In this document: positions 8,721-16,877 of the stretch, piece after piece | Layout of the letters: the number at the start of each line of letters is the position of its first letter | How positions within the stretch are numbered: position 1 is the stretch's first letter | Origin: JAYOEY01 sp038120295 | GTDB lineage: Bacteria > Pseudomonadota > Alphaproteobacteria > MPNO01 > UBA2964 | Direction of reading: 5' to 3' | DNA: 64,000 bases | Assembly (NCBI GenBank): GCA_038120295.1 | Contig: JAYOLL010000017.1 | Span: forward strand, 1-64,000 | Made by a program: the position numbers and the translations under genes | The notes under the pieces: model-generated | What the model was told of the DNA's origin: nothing | The model's input: the letters and a program-made list of their open reading frames with translations, nothing else | Database searches by the model: none

Positions 8721-9503
8721 ATGAACAGGAAACAGGATTCCGCCAGTTTTGACGATATGGCAGGCCCCAGCACAGAAACACCGCAAAATGCCGGATTTTC
8801 GGCGGGACGGCTCATTCCTATTCTGGTTCTGGCCGCCGGGCTGGCCGCTTTTTTCATCTTCGATCTGGGCCAGTATCTGTCGCTCGAGGCGCTGAAGGAG
8901 AACCGCGAGGCGCTGACCGGCTGGGTCGCGCGGACCGGTGTGCTGGCGTGGGTCGTTTATGCCTTGCTTTACGCGGCAGCGACCGCCTTTTCACTGCCTG
9001 CCGGCGCTGTAATGACCATTGCCGGCGGTTTCATGTTCGGTCCTTTCCTTGGCGGGACCCTCACTGTGATAGGGGCGACGGTCGGGGCCACCGCCGTATT
9101 CCTGGCAGCCCGCTATGCGTTTGCGGATATCCTGCGGTCCCGGGCGGGCGGCGCGATCCAGAAGATGGAAAAGGGATTTCAGGAAAACGCGCTCAGCTAT
9201 CTCCTGTTTCTCCGGCTGATCCCCGTTTTCCCGTTCTTCCTGGTCAATCTGGTGCCTGCCTTTCTCGGTGTGCGTGTGGGAACCTACGTACTGGGGACCC
9301 TGATCGGAATCATTCCCGGTTCGCTGGTATATGCGTCGGTTGGCGACGGCGTCGGCGCAGTTCTGGAGGCCGGTCAGGACGTCAATCTGGGCATCATTTT
9401 CGAGCCGCGGTTTCTGCTGCCTATCGTCGGGCTCGGCATTCTGTCGCTGTTGCCCATCCTTTATAAAAAATTCAGGCGTGGCGGCTCAGCCGCTGTCGAA
9501 TAG
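8721..9503 (+). CDS. TVP38/TMEM64 family (VTT/DedA-like) membrane protein
   Basis: Integral membrane protein of 260 residues. An N-terminal soluble stretch is followed by a helix (LIPILVLAAGLAAFFIFDLG), a central VTT domain with the family motif FSLPAGAVMTIAGGFMFG, and RLIPVFPFFLVNLVPAFLGV with its conserved Pro and Arg. The VTT/DedA superfamily is linked to lipid scrambling and membrane homeostasis; the exact substrate is unknown. GGAGA lies seven bases before the ATG. The disulfide oxidoreductase gene starts 16 bp downstream, a pairing seen in other bacteria. Confidence 0.85.
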   Translation: MNRKQDSASFDDMAGPSTETPQNAGFSAGRLIPILVLAAGLAAFFIFDLGQYLSLEALKENREALTGWVARTGVLAWVVYALLYAAATAFSLPAGAVMTIAGGFMFGPFLGGTLTVIGATVGATAVFLAARYAFADILRSRAGGAIQKMEKGFQENALSYLLFLRLIPVFPFFLVNLVPAFLGVRVGTYVLGTLIGIIPGSLVYASVGDGVGAVLEAGQDVNLGIIFEPRFLLPIVGLGILSLLPILYKKFRRGGSAAVE

Positions 9504-9519
9504 ACGACCGGAGGTTCTC

Positions 9520-10947
9520 TTGGCCAGGATGATCGACACCGACATCTGCGTGATCGGCGCTGGCTCCGGCGGGCTCTCGGTCGCCGCGGGCGCGTCTCAG
9601 ATGGGCGCGCGGGTTGTGCTGCTGGAAGGCGGTGAGATGGGCGGCGACTGCCTCAACTATGGCTGCGTTCCGTCCAAAGCGCTGATTGCCGCATCCCATG
9701 CCGCACAGGCTATCCGCGATGCCGGACGTTTTGGCGTGACTGCGGGCGCACCGGATATCGATATGTCCGGGGTCCGGGACCACGTCAAAGGCGTGATCGC
9801 CGCCATCGCGCCGCATGACTCGCAGGAACGGTTTGAAGGGCTGGGCGTCGATGTCATCCGCGACTACGGATCGTTTTCAGGGCCGCGCACGGTCGTGGCG
9901 GGCGATACGGAAATTCGCGCGAAACGGTTCGTTATCGCCACCGGCTCGTCGCCGCTGGTGCCGCCGATCGAAGGCATCGCCGACACGCCCTACCTGACCA
10001 ACGAGACGGTTTTCGATATTGCTGAGGCGGTCGGCCATCTGCTGGTGATCGGCGGCGGGCCTATCGGTATGGAAATCGCCCAGGCGCATGCAAGGCTTGG
10101 CGCGCGGGTTACCGTGCTGGAAGGGCTGCGCGCTCTGGGGCCCGACGATCCCGAACTGTCTGAAATCGTCAAACGGCAGGTTGCCGCAGACGGTGTCGAC
10201 ATTCGCGAAGGTGCAACGGTCAGGTCTGTGTCGGGCGCAGAGGGATCAGTGTCCGCCACCGTGGAAATCGATGGGCGTGAGGAAAAATTCAGCGGCACGC
10301 ATTTGTTGCTGGCGGTAGGGCGCAAACCCAATCTCGATCGACTGAACCTGGATGCAGCCGGGATCGAGACCGGGCGCGGCGGCATCGTCGTCGACGCCAG
10401 ACTAAGAACCGCCAACCGCCGCGTCTTTGCCATCGGCGACGCGGCGCAGGGATACAAGTTCACCCACATCGCCGGCTATCACGCCGGGATCGTGATCCGC
10501 AATGCGCTGTTCCGCCTTCCGGCCAAGGTCGATTACCGCGCTGTTCCGTGGGTGACCTACACATCGCCCGAACTCGCCCAGGTTGGTCTGAAGGAGGACC
10601 AGGCTCGGGAGAAATACGGTGACGCCATTCGGGTCCTGCGGGCCGAGTTCGCCGATAACGACCGTGCCCGGGCGGATGGCGAGACAACGGGACTGCTCAA
10701 GGTTGTCACAAGGAAGAACGGCGTCGTGGTCGGGGCGTCGATGGTCGGCGAACACGCTGGCGAGCTTATCCAGAGCTGGTGTCTGCCGATTTCGAAGCGG
10801 CTCAAGATCAAGGACGTGGCGGGGCTGATCCTGCCTTACCCGACGCTCGGCGAGATCAACAAGCGCGCCGCCGGCGCCTTCTATACGCCGTCGCTATACA
10901 GCGACCGGACCCGGAAAATCGTCAGATTTCTTTTGTCGCTCGGCTGA
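9520..10947 (+). CDS. Mercuric reductase/dihydrolipoamide dehydrogenase-like FAD oxidoreductase
   Basis: Class I pyridine nucleotide-disulfide oxidoreductase, about 475 residues. The N-terminal FAD site is CVIGAGSGGLSVAAG and the redox-active pair is GGDCLNYGCVPSKAL. The NAD(P) site is LLVIGGGPIGMEIAQAHARLG, the second FAD motif is VFAIGDAAQG, and the C-terminal dimerisation domain ends YTPSLYSDRTRKIVRFLL. GGAGG at 9510-9514 is spaced well for the TTG at 9520; ATG 9529 is the alternative. There is no N-terminal HMA domain and no C-terminal Cys pair, so genuine mercury reduction is unlikely. Coupling to the VTT membrane protein suggests a shared redox/membrane role (inference). Confidence 0.85.
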   Translation: MARMIDTDICVIGAGSGGLSVAAGASQMGARVVLLEGGEMGGDCLNYGCVPSKALIAASHAAQAIRDAGRFGVTAGAPDIDMSGVRDHVKGVIAAIAPHDSQERFEGLGVDVIRDYGSFSGPRTVVAGDTEIRAKRFVIATGSSPLVPPIEGIADTPYLTNETVFDIAEAVGHLLVIGGGPIGMEIAQAHARLGARVTVLEGLRALGPDDPELSEIVKRQVAADGVDIREGATVRSVSGAEGSVSATVEIDGREEKFSGTHLLLAVGRKPNLDRLNLDAAGIETGRGGIVVDARLRTANRRVFAIGDAAQGYKFTHIAGYHAGIVIRNALFRLPAKVDYRAVPWVTYTSPELAQVGLKEDQAREKYGDAIRVLRAEFADNDRARADGETTGLLKVVTRKNGVVVGASMVGEHAGELIQSWCLPISKRLKIKDVAGLILPYPTLGEINKRAAGAFYTPSLYSDRTRKIVRFLLSLG

Positions 10948-11139
10948 TCTCTACGGCTGACGTCATTCTCACGACAAGTTGAGTGCCGGTGAACGGGAGT
11001 TTCGTTGAGCCTCCCTCCGGCGTGACTAAGTATCGGGAGCGAACAGCATGTGCCGTTCGCGGCTGCTTGTTGCCGGTGGTGAATCCATCGGCGGCGGGGA
11101 TGCCGTAATGAAACCCATTGATTACCGGAGCTCACCGTT

Positions 11140-11469
11140 ATGGATATGAAAAAGACCGTTACCGCGCTCAGCGTCGCCGCTCTTGCGGCGTCGACCGCCG
11201 CTCTGCCTGCCGCCGCCGCCGACATTTCCGGCGTTACGGGCATCCAGATCGCCGCCTGCAACCCCTGTGCGGCGAAGAAAGGCTGCAACCCGTGTGCGGC
11301 AAAGAAAGGCTGCAACCCCTGNNNNNNNNNNNNNNNNNNNNNNNNNNNNNNNNNNNNNNNNNNNNNNNNNNNNNNNNNNNNNNNNNNNNNNNNNNNNNNN
11401 NNNNNNNNNNNNNNNNNNNNNGCGGCAAAGCGCGGCTGCAATCCCTGTGCGGCCAGGAAAAAGTGGTAA
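11140..11469 (+). CDS. Secreted Cys-rich repeat protein (CNPCAAKKG repeats), interrupted by assembly gap
   Basis: The N-terminus (MDMKKTVTALSVAALAAST, cleavage near AAA-AD) is a Sec signal peptide. After a short spacer come 27-bp repeats coding CNPCAAKKG at 11257, 11284 and 11311, then 100 N, then a last degenerate copy ending ARKKW. The visible mature protein is little more than Cys, Asn, Pro, Ala and Lys. Regular C-x2-C spacing suggests metal binding or redox buffering in the periplasm (inference, no family assigned). GGAG nine bases before ATG 11140 supports the start. The true copy number is unknown because the gap lies inside the array. A strong terminator follows. Confidence 0.75.
   Translation: MDMKKTVTALSVAALAASTAALPAAAADISGVTGIQIAACNPCAAKKGCNPCAAKKGCNPXXXXXXXXXXXXXXXXXXXXXXXXXXXXXXXXXXAAKRGCNPCAARKKW
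11257..11463 (+). repeat. 27-bp tandem repeat array coding CNPCAAKKG, with gap
   Basis: Units begin with TGC-AAC-CC at 11257, 11284 and 11311, exactly 27 bp apart, with a diverged final unit from 11437. If the 27-bp register is kept, the missing sequence should be 1+27n bases; the 100 N shown do not satisfy this (100 leaves 19). Confidence 0.85.
11322..11421. other. Assembly gap (100 N)
   Basis: Exactly 100 N inside a coding tandem repeat. The round number and its mismatch with the 27-bp repeat register indicate a placeholder of unknown true length. Confidence 0.95.
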
Positions 11470-11488
11470 GCCAGGGTTAGGTCGGAAG

Positions 11489-11521
11489 ACGCCGCCCGGT
11501 TCCGCCGGGCGGCGTTTTTTT
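11489..11521 (+). terminator. Rho-independent terminator after Cys-repeat gene
   Basis: An 11-bp perfect stem (11489-11499 with 11505-11515), loop TTCCG, and seven T to 11521. It lies 20 bp after the stop of the CNPC repeat gene and isolates it from the histidine kinase gene. Confidence 0.93.
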
Positions 11522-11571
11522 CATGTTGATTTTCATGACCTGCCATCCCGGACTTCCTCTATAGTCGTCGC

Positions 11572-13008
11572 ATGAAAGGACCGTCCACGAGACCCGACCG
11601 AAGTTGGTTCGGCCTGTCCGCCCGTCTCCTGCTGCTCACCATCTTCTTTGTGATGCTGAGCGAGGTGTTCATCTATGCGCCGTCGATCGGCAGGTTCCGG
11701 GTGACCTACCTGCAGGAACGGATCGCCGCCGCGCATCTCGCCAGTCTCGCCATAGAAGACATGCCCGCGCGGGCGACGAATGACAGGCTCCGGAACCAGC
11801 TGCTCGATCATGCCGGCGTGCATGGCATCGTCCTCAAACGCGAATCCAGCAAGGCGCTTGTCCTGTCCCACAACATGCCGCCGACGGTGGATAAATCGTT
11901 CGACCTTACCAAAGGCACGTTCTTCGGGTTTATCGGCGATGCTTTTGAAACACTGCTCGCGAAAAAGGACCGTGCGCTTCGCATCATGGCGCCGTCGCCC
12001 AAGGATTCGTCGGTTATCGTTGAAATCGTGATCGACGAACGGCCGATGCGTAATGCGATGGTCGCCTATTCCCTCAATATTCTCGGGCTGTCGATTGCGA
12101 TTTCGCTGATGACGGCCGTTCTCGTCTATCTGTCGCTGCAGTGGCTGTTCGTGTGGCCGATGAGGCAGATCACCTCGTCGATGGTCCGTTTCCGGGAAGA
12201 TCCCGCCGACGGGACTCGCCTCGTGACGCCCGACCGGCGAACCGATGAGCTCGGCGTCGCGCGTCGGGAACTTGCCGGTATGCAGCGCGGATTGCGGGCG
12301 GCGCTGATGCAGAACGCGCGCCTTGCGGCGCTGGGCACGGCGGTGACCAAGATCAATCACGATCTGCGCAACATCCTGGCCTCGGCACAGCTGGTTTCGG
12401 ACCATCTCGAAACCACCGAGGATCCCAAGATCCGGCGGATTGCACCGACCCTGATGGGCGCGATCGACCGGGCGTCCGATCTGTGTTCCAAGACATTGCG
12501 TTTCGTTCAGGAAGGCTCGGCGGCCTTCGAGGTTCGCGCTTTCCCGCTGGCGCCATTGCTCGACGAGATTTCCGATGCGGCGTCCGGGCTCGGCGATGGT
12601 CCATCGATCATCGAGAGCCGGGTCGATGATCGGCTGGAACTCCATGCCGACCGCGATCAGCTTTTCCGGGTTCTGCTCAACCTTGTGCGCAACGCGTTCG
12701 AGGCGGGCGCCAGCCGTGTCGCCATCCGGGGACAGGCCGAGCGCGACCGTATCGTCATCGAGGTCGCCGACAATGGTCCCGGTCTGCCCGACGCGATCCG
12801 CAGCAACCTGTTCCAGGCGTTTTCGGGAACGACCCGGGTTGGCGGAACGGGGCTGGGCCTGTCCATCGCCCGCGACCTGATGCGCGGCCACGGGGGCGAT
12901 ATCGAGCTGCGTCACACCGGGCCGGACGGAACGGTGTTCATGCTGTATTTGCCCACCGATCCCACGGGCGGCGGCGAACACCAGATCCCCAGGCTGGTGC
13001 ATGGCTGA
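11572..13008 (+). CDS. Sensor histidine kinase (orphan)
   Basis: Membrane kinase of 478 residues. Helix 1 at about 16-35 (LLLLTIFFVMLSEVFIYAP), a ~120-residue periplasmic sensor and helix 2 at about 165-187 are followed by HAMP-like sequence. The HisKA H-box is TKINHDLRNILAS with phospho-accepting His263. The catalytic domain has N-box NLVRNAFEAGA, G1 VADNGPGLP and G2 GTGLGLSIARDLM. No response regulator is adjacent, so its partner lies elsewhere. The sensor has no domain I can name. It follows the terminated CNPC repeat gene, so co-transcription with it is unlikely. Confidence 0.9.
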   Translation: MKGPSTRPDRSWFGLSARLLLLTIFFVMLSEVFIYAPSIGRFRVTYLQERIAAAHLASLAIEDMPARATNDRLRNQLLDHAGVHGIVLKRESSKALVLSHNMPPTVDKSFDLTKGTFFGFIGDAFETLLAKKDRALRIMAPSPKDSSVIVEIVIDERPMRNAMVAYSLNILGLSIAISLMTAVLVYLSLQWLFVWPMRQITSSMVRFREDPADGTRLVTPDRRTDELGVARRELAGMQRGLRAALMQNARLAALGTAVTKINHDLRNILASAQLVSDHLETTEDPKIRRIAPTLMGAIDRASDLCSKTLRFVQEGSAAFEVRAFPLAPLLDEISDAASGLGDGPSIIESRVDDRLELHADRDQLFRVLLNLVRNAFEAGASRVAIRGQAERDRIVIEVADNGPGLPDAIRSNLFQAFSGTTRVGGTGLGLSIARDLMRGHGGDIELRHTGPDGTVFMLYLPTDPTGGGEHQIPRLVHG

Positions 13009-13077
13009 CGTCGATTTGCCCGGCAGCGCCCCGGCGCGCTAGTGTCGCGCGATTTTGACCATGGACAGGGGCTGAAA

Positions 13078-13938
13078 ATGACATCACCTGCGGAGCAGTT
13101 GCGCCAGCGTCTGGCGGAACCTGGCGTCATCCTGACGCCTGCCTGTTTCGACGCGCTGTCGGCCCGGATCATCGAACGCGCCGGGTTCGGGGCGAGTTTT
13201 ATGAGCGGCTTCGCTGTCTCGGCGGCAAGGCTGGGTATGCCGGATACGGGGCTGATTTCCTATGCGGAGATGCTCGAACAGGGGCGCGATATCTGCAACG
13301 CCGTGTCGATTCCCGTGATCGGCGACGCGGACACCGGTTACGGCAACGCGCTCAACGTCAAACGCACTATCCGCGGCTATGCCCAGGCCGGCTTTGCCTG
13401 CGCGATGATCGAAGACCAGCTTGCGCCGAAACGCTGCGGCCATACGCGCGGCAAGCAGGTGGTCTCGCGCGACGAGGCGCTTCTGCGTATTCAGGCGGCG
13501 GTCGATGCGCGCGAGGAAGGCGCCGACATTCTGATCATGGCGCGGACCGATGCGCGCGCGACCGACGGGTTCGAGGAAGCCATGTGGCGCATCCGCGCTT
13601 TCGCCGAAATCGGCGCCGATATCCTGTTCCTCGAAGCGCCTCAGAGCGAGGATGAGATGCGTGCCTTCTGCGATGGCGTCGAGGGCCACAAGATGGCGAA
13701 TCTGGTGGAGCAGGGGGATACGCCGGTCCTGCCGCCGGCCGAGCTGGAAGCGATGGGCTTCAAGATCGTGCTTTACCCGCTAACGCTGCTGAACGCCGCC
13801 ATGGCGGCGATGGAACGTGCCGCGGTTGCGCTACGCGAAGAGCGCCCGCCCGAACAGCTGACCGATTTCGCGCATATCCGCGACGTTGTCGGCTTCACCG
13901 ACTATTACGAGGCGGAGAAGAAATACGCCCGGGATTGA
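13078..13938 (+). CDS. Isocitrate lyase/PEP mutase family protein
   Basis: TIM-barrel enzyme of 286 residues cleaving or rearranging C-C or P-C bonds of 2-oxo/hydroxy acids. Mg-binding DADTGYGN and the active-site loop EDQLAPKRCGH are visible; the KRCGH form of the loop matches methylisocitrate lyase/dimethylmalate lyase/oxaloacetate hydrolase relatives rather than true PEP mutase. The ATG at 13078 (MTSPAEQLRQ) is preferred over a GTG at 13042 because AGGGG lies just before it. The substrate remains unknown; no prp or phosphonate genes are nearby. Confidence 0.85.
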   Translation: MTSPAEQLRQRLAEPGVILTPACFDALSARIIERAGFGASFMSGFAVSAARLGMPDTGLISYAEMLEQGRDICNAVSIPVIGDADTGYGNALNVKRTIRGYAQAGFACAMIEDQLAPKRCGHTRGKQVVSRDEALLRIQAAVDAREEGADILIMARTDARATDGFEEAMWRIRAFAEIGADILFLEAPQSEDEMRAFCDGVEGHKMANLVEQGDTPVLPPAELEAMGFKIVLYPLTLLNAAMAAMERAAVALREERPPEQLTDFAHIRDVVGFTDYYEAEKKYARD

Positions 13939-13965
13939 AAGTTTCCGGGATCCGCCTTTGGCCTT

Positions 13966-14586
13966 CTACCCCAACCCCACCATCACGAATTCGCGGAACG
14001 CCGGGCGTTCCTGTAGCGCGGCGTACCAGCGCTCGACATTCGGCAGGGCCTTGCGCTCGATGCCCTCGAACGCGTACCAGCGATAGGCGTAGATGCCGGC
14101 CGGAATGTCGCCCATCGTGAAATCGTCGCTTGCCAGAAATTTCGTTTTCGCGAGTTGCGCGTCCACGATCTCAAGATTGGCTTCGGTCGTCGCGCGCGAT
14201 TTCTCGATAGCGTCCCAGTTTCGTTTCTCCGGCGCATCGCGCACCAACCCGTGAAAGATGTTGGTGAAGCCCGGCCCCAGCGTGGTGAGCTGCCAGTCCA
14301 TCCAGCGCTCGGCGCTGGCCAGCGCGTGCGCGTCGTCGGGGTGGAGCGTTCCCAGCCCGTGTTCCCGGGCGAGATGCCGTACGATCGCGTTCGATTCCCA
14401 CAGCACGAAATCGCCGTCGACCAGGGTCGGTACCCGGCGATTGGGGTTGAGGACGGCGTACGCGTCGGTGTCGACCACGCCGAATTCGCGGCCTGCGTCC
14501 TCGCGGTCGTACTCGACGTCCATCTCCGCCAGCGCCCAGAGAACCTTCTGGACGTTGGACGAGCTCTTGCGGCCGATGATCTTCAT
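13966..14586 (-). CDS. Glutathione S-transferase family protein (copy 1)
   Basis: Thioredoxin-fold N-terminal domain with SSSNVQKV holding the likely catalytic Ser, cis-Pro RVPTLVDG and the glutathione-binding motif WESNAIVRHLA; helical C-terminal domain with DDFTMGDIPAGIYAYRW. Length 206 residues is typical. It is the downstream member of a tandem pair with the next gene (same length, clearly homologous), separated by 11 bp. Likely a cytosolic conjugating or dehalogenating enzyme; substrate unknown. Confidence 0.9.
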   Translation of the reverse strand: MKIIGRKSSSNVQKVLWALAEMDVEYDREDAGREFGVVDTDAYAVLNPNRRVPTLVDGDFVLWESNAIVRHLAREHGLGTLHPDDAHALASAERWMDWQLTTLGPGFTNIFHGLVRDAPEKRNWDAIEKSRATTEANLEIVDAQLAKTKFLASDDFTMGDIPAGIYAYRWYAFEGIERKALPNVERWYAALQERPAFREFVMVGLG

Positions 14587-14597
14587 TTCATGTCTCC

Positions 14598-15218
14598 TCA
14601 GGCGAGCGGGTTCATTACGGCGTCCTGAAACGCCTTGCGTTCGGTCAGCGCATCGTACCAGCGCTTCAGATTGGTGTAGTTCTCGCGTTCCATGTCCATC
14701 ACGAACCAGCGATAGCCGGCGATGCCGAGCGGAATATCGGCGATGGTGAAATCGTCGCTCGCCAGGAACTGCGTTTTTGAGAGCTGCGCATCCATGATTG
14801 CGAACAGGCCGCTCAGCTTCATACGCGCGGCCTCGATGGCGTCGGCATCGCGTTTCTCGGGCGGCGTGCGGACGAGCCCCCAGAACACCGGCACCATGGC
14901 CGGGCTCATGGTCGCGATCTGCCAGTCCATCCAGCGTTCTGCATGGCCGCGGACCTGAAGGTCCGACGGCGACAGCGGGTCGCCGCCATGTTTGGCCGCC
15001 AGATAGCGGACGATGGAGTTGGACTCCCAGAGGATGTAGCCATCGTCGTCGATGGTCGGAACGCGTCCGTTCGGGTTAATCGCCAGATATTCCGGCCGGT
15101 CGTTGCCGCCGAACGGGCCGCCGAGATCCTCACGCTCGTATTCGAGCCCTAGCTCTCCGCATACCCACAGAACCTTCTGGACGTTGGACGACGTGTCCCG
15201 CCCCATGATCTTCAGCAT
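14598..15218 (-). CDS. Glutathione S-transferase family protein (copy 2)
   Basis: Paralogue of the adjacent GST. TSSNVQKVLW near the N-terminus, RVPTIDDDG with cis-Pro, WESNSIVRYLA, and DDFTIADIPLGIAGYRW in the C-terminal domain. 206 residues. The shared motifs and order indicate a tandem duplication that has since diverged. The VOC protein gene lies immediately upstream (17 bp), so the three probably form one detoxification operon (inference). Confidence 0.9.
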   Translation of the reverse strand: MLKIMGRDTSSNVQKVLWVCGELGLEYEREDLGGPFGGNDRPEYLAINPNGRVPTIDDDGYILWESNSIVRYLAAKHGGDPLSPSDLQVRGHAERWMDWQIATMSPAMVPVFWGLVRTPPEKRDADAIEAARMKLSGLFAIMDAQLSKTQFLASDDFTIADIPLGIAGYRWFVMDMERENYTNLKRWYDALTERKAFQDAVMNPLA

Positions 15219-15235
15219 CTTCTTTACTCCTGAAA

Positions 15236-15649
15236 CTATTCCGTCGAGGGCCCCTTGAGCTCCACCTCGTTACCGTCGGGGTCCTCGAAATAGACCGACG
15301 GTCCGGTACCTTCCGCGCCGAAACGCATGCCGCTCTTGGTCACCTTCACGCCGTTCTTTTCGAGGTACGACGTCAGCGCCTCCTCGTCAAATTCCGACAG
15401 GGTCAGCGCAAAATGGTCCATATTGCGGCCTGCGGTCGGCGGGCCGTATCCGGGCCGTGTTCCCAGCTTGCCGTCGAGGGGCACGAGATCGATCATCGAG
15501 CCGCCCGCCTGGAACTGGTAAAGGCCGGTATCCTCGCGAATTCGGGCCTCGGGACAGCCAAGAATGTCGCGGTAAAAACGGATCGATTTTTCGATGTCGG
15601 CGACCCGCAGCACGACATGGTCGAGTTTGGCGATCTTGATCGGGTTCAT
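15236..15649 (-). CDS. VOC family (glyoxalase/dioxygenase superfamily) protein
   Basis: A 137-residue single VOC module of paired beta-alpha-beta-beta-beta units: LDHVVLRVADIEKSIRFY at the start, MDHFALTL at the second unit, and the metal-ligand strand VYFEDPDGNEVEL at the end. Such proteins act as glyoxalase I-like lyases, dioxygenases or resistance proteins on electrophiles. Its place before two GST genes suggests detoxification. The substrate is not readable. Confidence 0.88.
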   Translation of the reverse strand: MNPIKIAKLDHVVLRVADIEKSIRFYRDILGCPEARIREDTGLYQFQAGGSMIDLVPLDGKLGTRPGYGPPTAGRNMDHFALTLSEFDEEALTSYLEKNGVKVTKSGMRFGAEGTGPSVYFEDPDGNEVELKGPSTE

Positions 15650-15686
15650 CCGCCTTCTCCCTGATTTTGGCGTATTATACCACGCC

Positions 15687-16877
15687 TCAGTCGAGCTGAA
15701 GAAGCTGCGCTTTCAGATAGGCGGACTCGGGCAGGTGGGGATGGACCGGATGATCGGGGCCCGCCCCCGTCGTTGACAGGATGCGCGCTTCGCGGCCTGT
15801 ATCGGCGATGCCGCGCCTTACCTGTTCGGCGAACTGGTCCAGCGGCATGTGATGCGAGCAGGAGGCGGTAAACAGGAGCCCGCCCGGCGCAACCAGCGAG
15901 GCCGACAGGCGTGCCAGCTTGCGGTAGCCGCGCGCACCGGACTTCTGATCGCGCCGGGATTTGACGAAAGCCGGCGGGTCGGCGACGACGATGTCGAAGG
16001 TCTCGCCCGCGGCGGCCAACCGTTCCGCCTCGTCGAAGGCGCTCGCCTTGCGGATATCGCAAAGACCGTCCAGCCCGTTCGCTTCCGCGGTCTGTGAAAC
16101 CAGGTCGAGCGCTGCCTGCGACCGGTCCACCAGCGTCACTGACTCTGCGCCTGCTTTCGCCGCCGAAAGCCCGAACCCGCCCAGATAGCAGTAGAGATCG
16201 AGCACCCGCGCGCCGGAAGCAAGGGAAGCCACCAGCGCGCGATTGGCAGCCTGGTCGAAAAACCAGCCCGTCTTCTGTCCGCTGCCCAGGTCGAGCCGGA
16301 ACTCAACGCCGTTTTCCGTGAGAATATGCGGCGAGGGCGGTTCGGGCCCGATCCAGCGAACCTCGTCCTCAAGACCTTCCAGCCGCCGCGTCGAATTATC
16401 GTTTTTCAGCAGGATCGCCGACGAACCGGTAACTGCGCGTAACGCATCGATCAGCGTATCCTGCATCAGCGCCATGCCGGCCGCGTTAATCTGTACGCAC
16501 AGAAAGTCGCCGTACCGGTCTACGATGAGTCCCGGCAGACCGTCCGCTTCCGAATGGAGCATCCGGTAGTACGGCCTCCCGAACAGCCGGTCCCGCAGAA
16601 ACAGTGCGGCCCGCAGCCGGCTTTCCAGCAACGCGCCGTCCACCGGTCCGCCATCGCGCCGCAGAATGCGTCCGGCGATCAGCGAGTGCGGGTTAAAGAA
16701 CCCGGTTCCGACCGACCCGCCGCCGGCATCCGCGAAGGCGACGACGGTTCCCGGCGTCAGCGATTTCGTTTCCGGCGACATCTGCAGCTCGTTGGAAAAT
16801 ATCCACGGATGGCCGGCGCGGACGCGCTTCTGGCGGCCCTTGGCCAGCCTGACTTCCGGAAATGCTACGGCGTTCAT
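15687..16877 (-). CDS. rlmI: Class I rRNA (cytosine-C5) methyltransferase, RlmI-like
   Basis: The N-terminal PUA domain (residues 1-75, GHPWIFSNEL) is followed by an EEHEE linker and a Rossmann methyltransferase domain. That domain has LDLYCYLGGFGLSAAKAGA for SAM binding, then the catalytic-type motif ADPPAFVKSRRD and a Cys in TASCSHHM. In E. coli RlmI makes m5C1962 in 23S rRNA; here the function is inferred by homology. Its ATG overlaps the stop of the upstream DMT transporter (16874-16877). Confidence 0.88.
   Translation of the reverse strand: MNAVAFPEVRLAKGRQKRVRAGHPWIFSNELQMSPETKSLTPGTVVAFADAGGGSVGTGFFNPHSLIAGRILRRDGGPVDGALLESRLRAALFLRDRLFGRPYYRMLHSEADGLPGLIVDRYGDFLCVQINAAGMALMQDTLIDALRAVTGSSAILLKNDNSTRRLEGLEDEVRWIGPEPPSPHILTENGVEFRLDLGSGQKTGWFFDQAANRALVASLASGARVLDLYCYLGGFGLSAAKAGAESVTLVDRSQAALDLVSQTAEANGLDGLCDIRKASAFDEAERLAAAGETFDIVVADPPAFVKSRRDQKSGARGYRKLARLSASLVAPGGLLFTASCSHHMPLDQFAEQVRRGIADTGREARILSTTGAGPDHPVHPHLPESAYLKAQLLQLD

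Noticed and set aside
9520..10947. Mercury resistance (merA) gene
   Set aside because: No merR, merT or merP nearby and no N- or C-terminal mercury-binding Cys.
11257..11463. CRISPR array
   Set aside because: The repeats are contiguous 27-bp coding units without spacers; the 19559-19739 array likewise has 12-bp units with no spacers.
11533..13002. A 489-residue open frame on the minus strand opposite the histidine kinase
   Set aside because: It is a mirror frame of a GC-rich gene with clear kinase motifs on the plus strand; the minus product is Arg/His/Gln-rich with no domain.
13042..13077. GTG 13042 as start of the PEP mutase family gene
   Set aside because: The 12 extra residues do not match the family and ATG 13078 has a purine-rich ribosome site directly before it.
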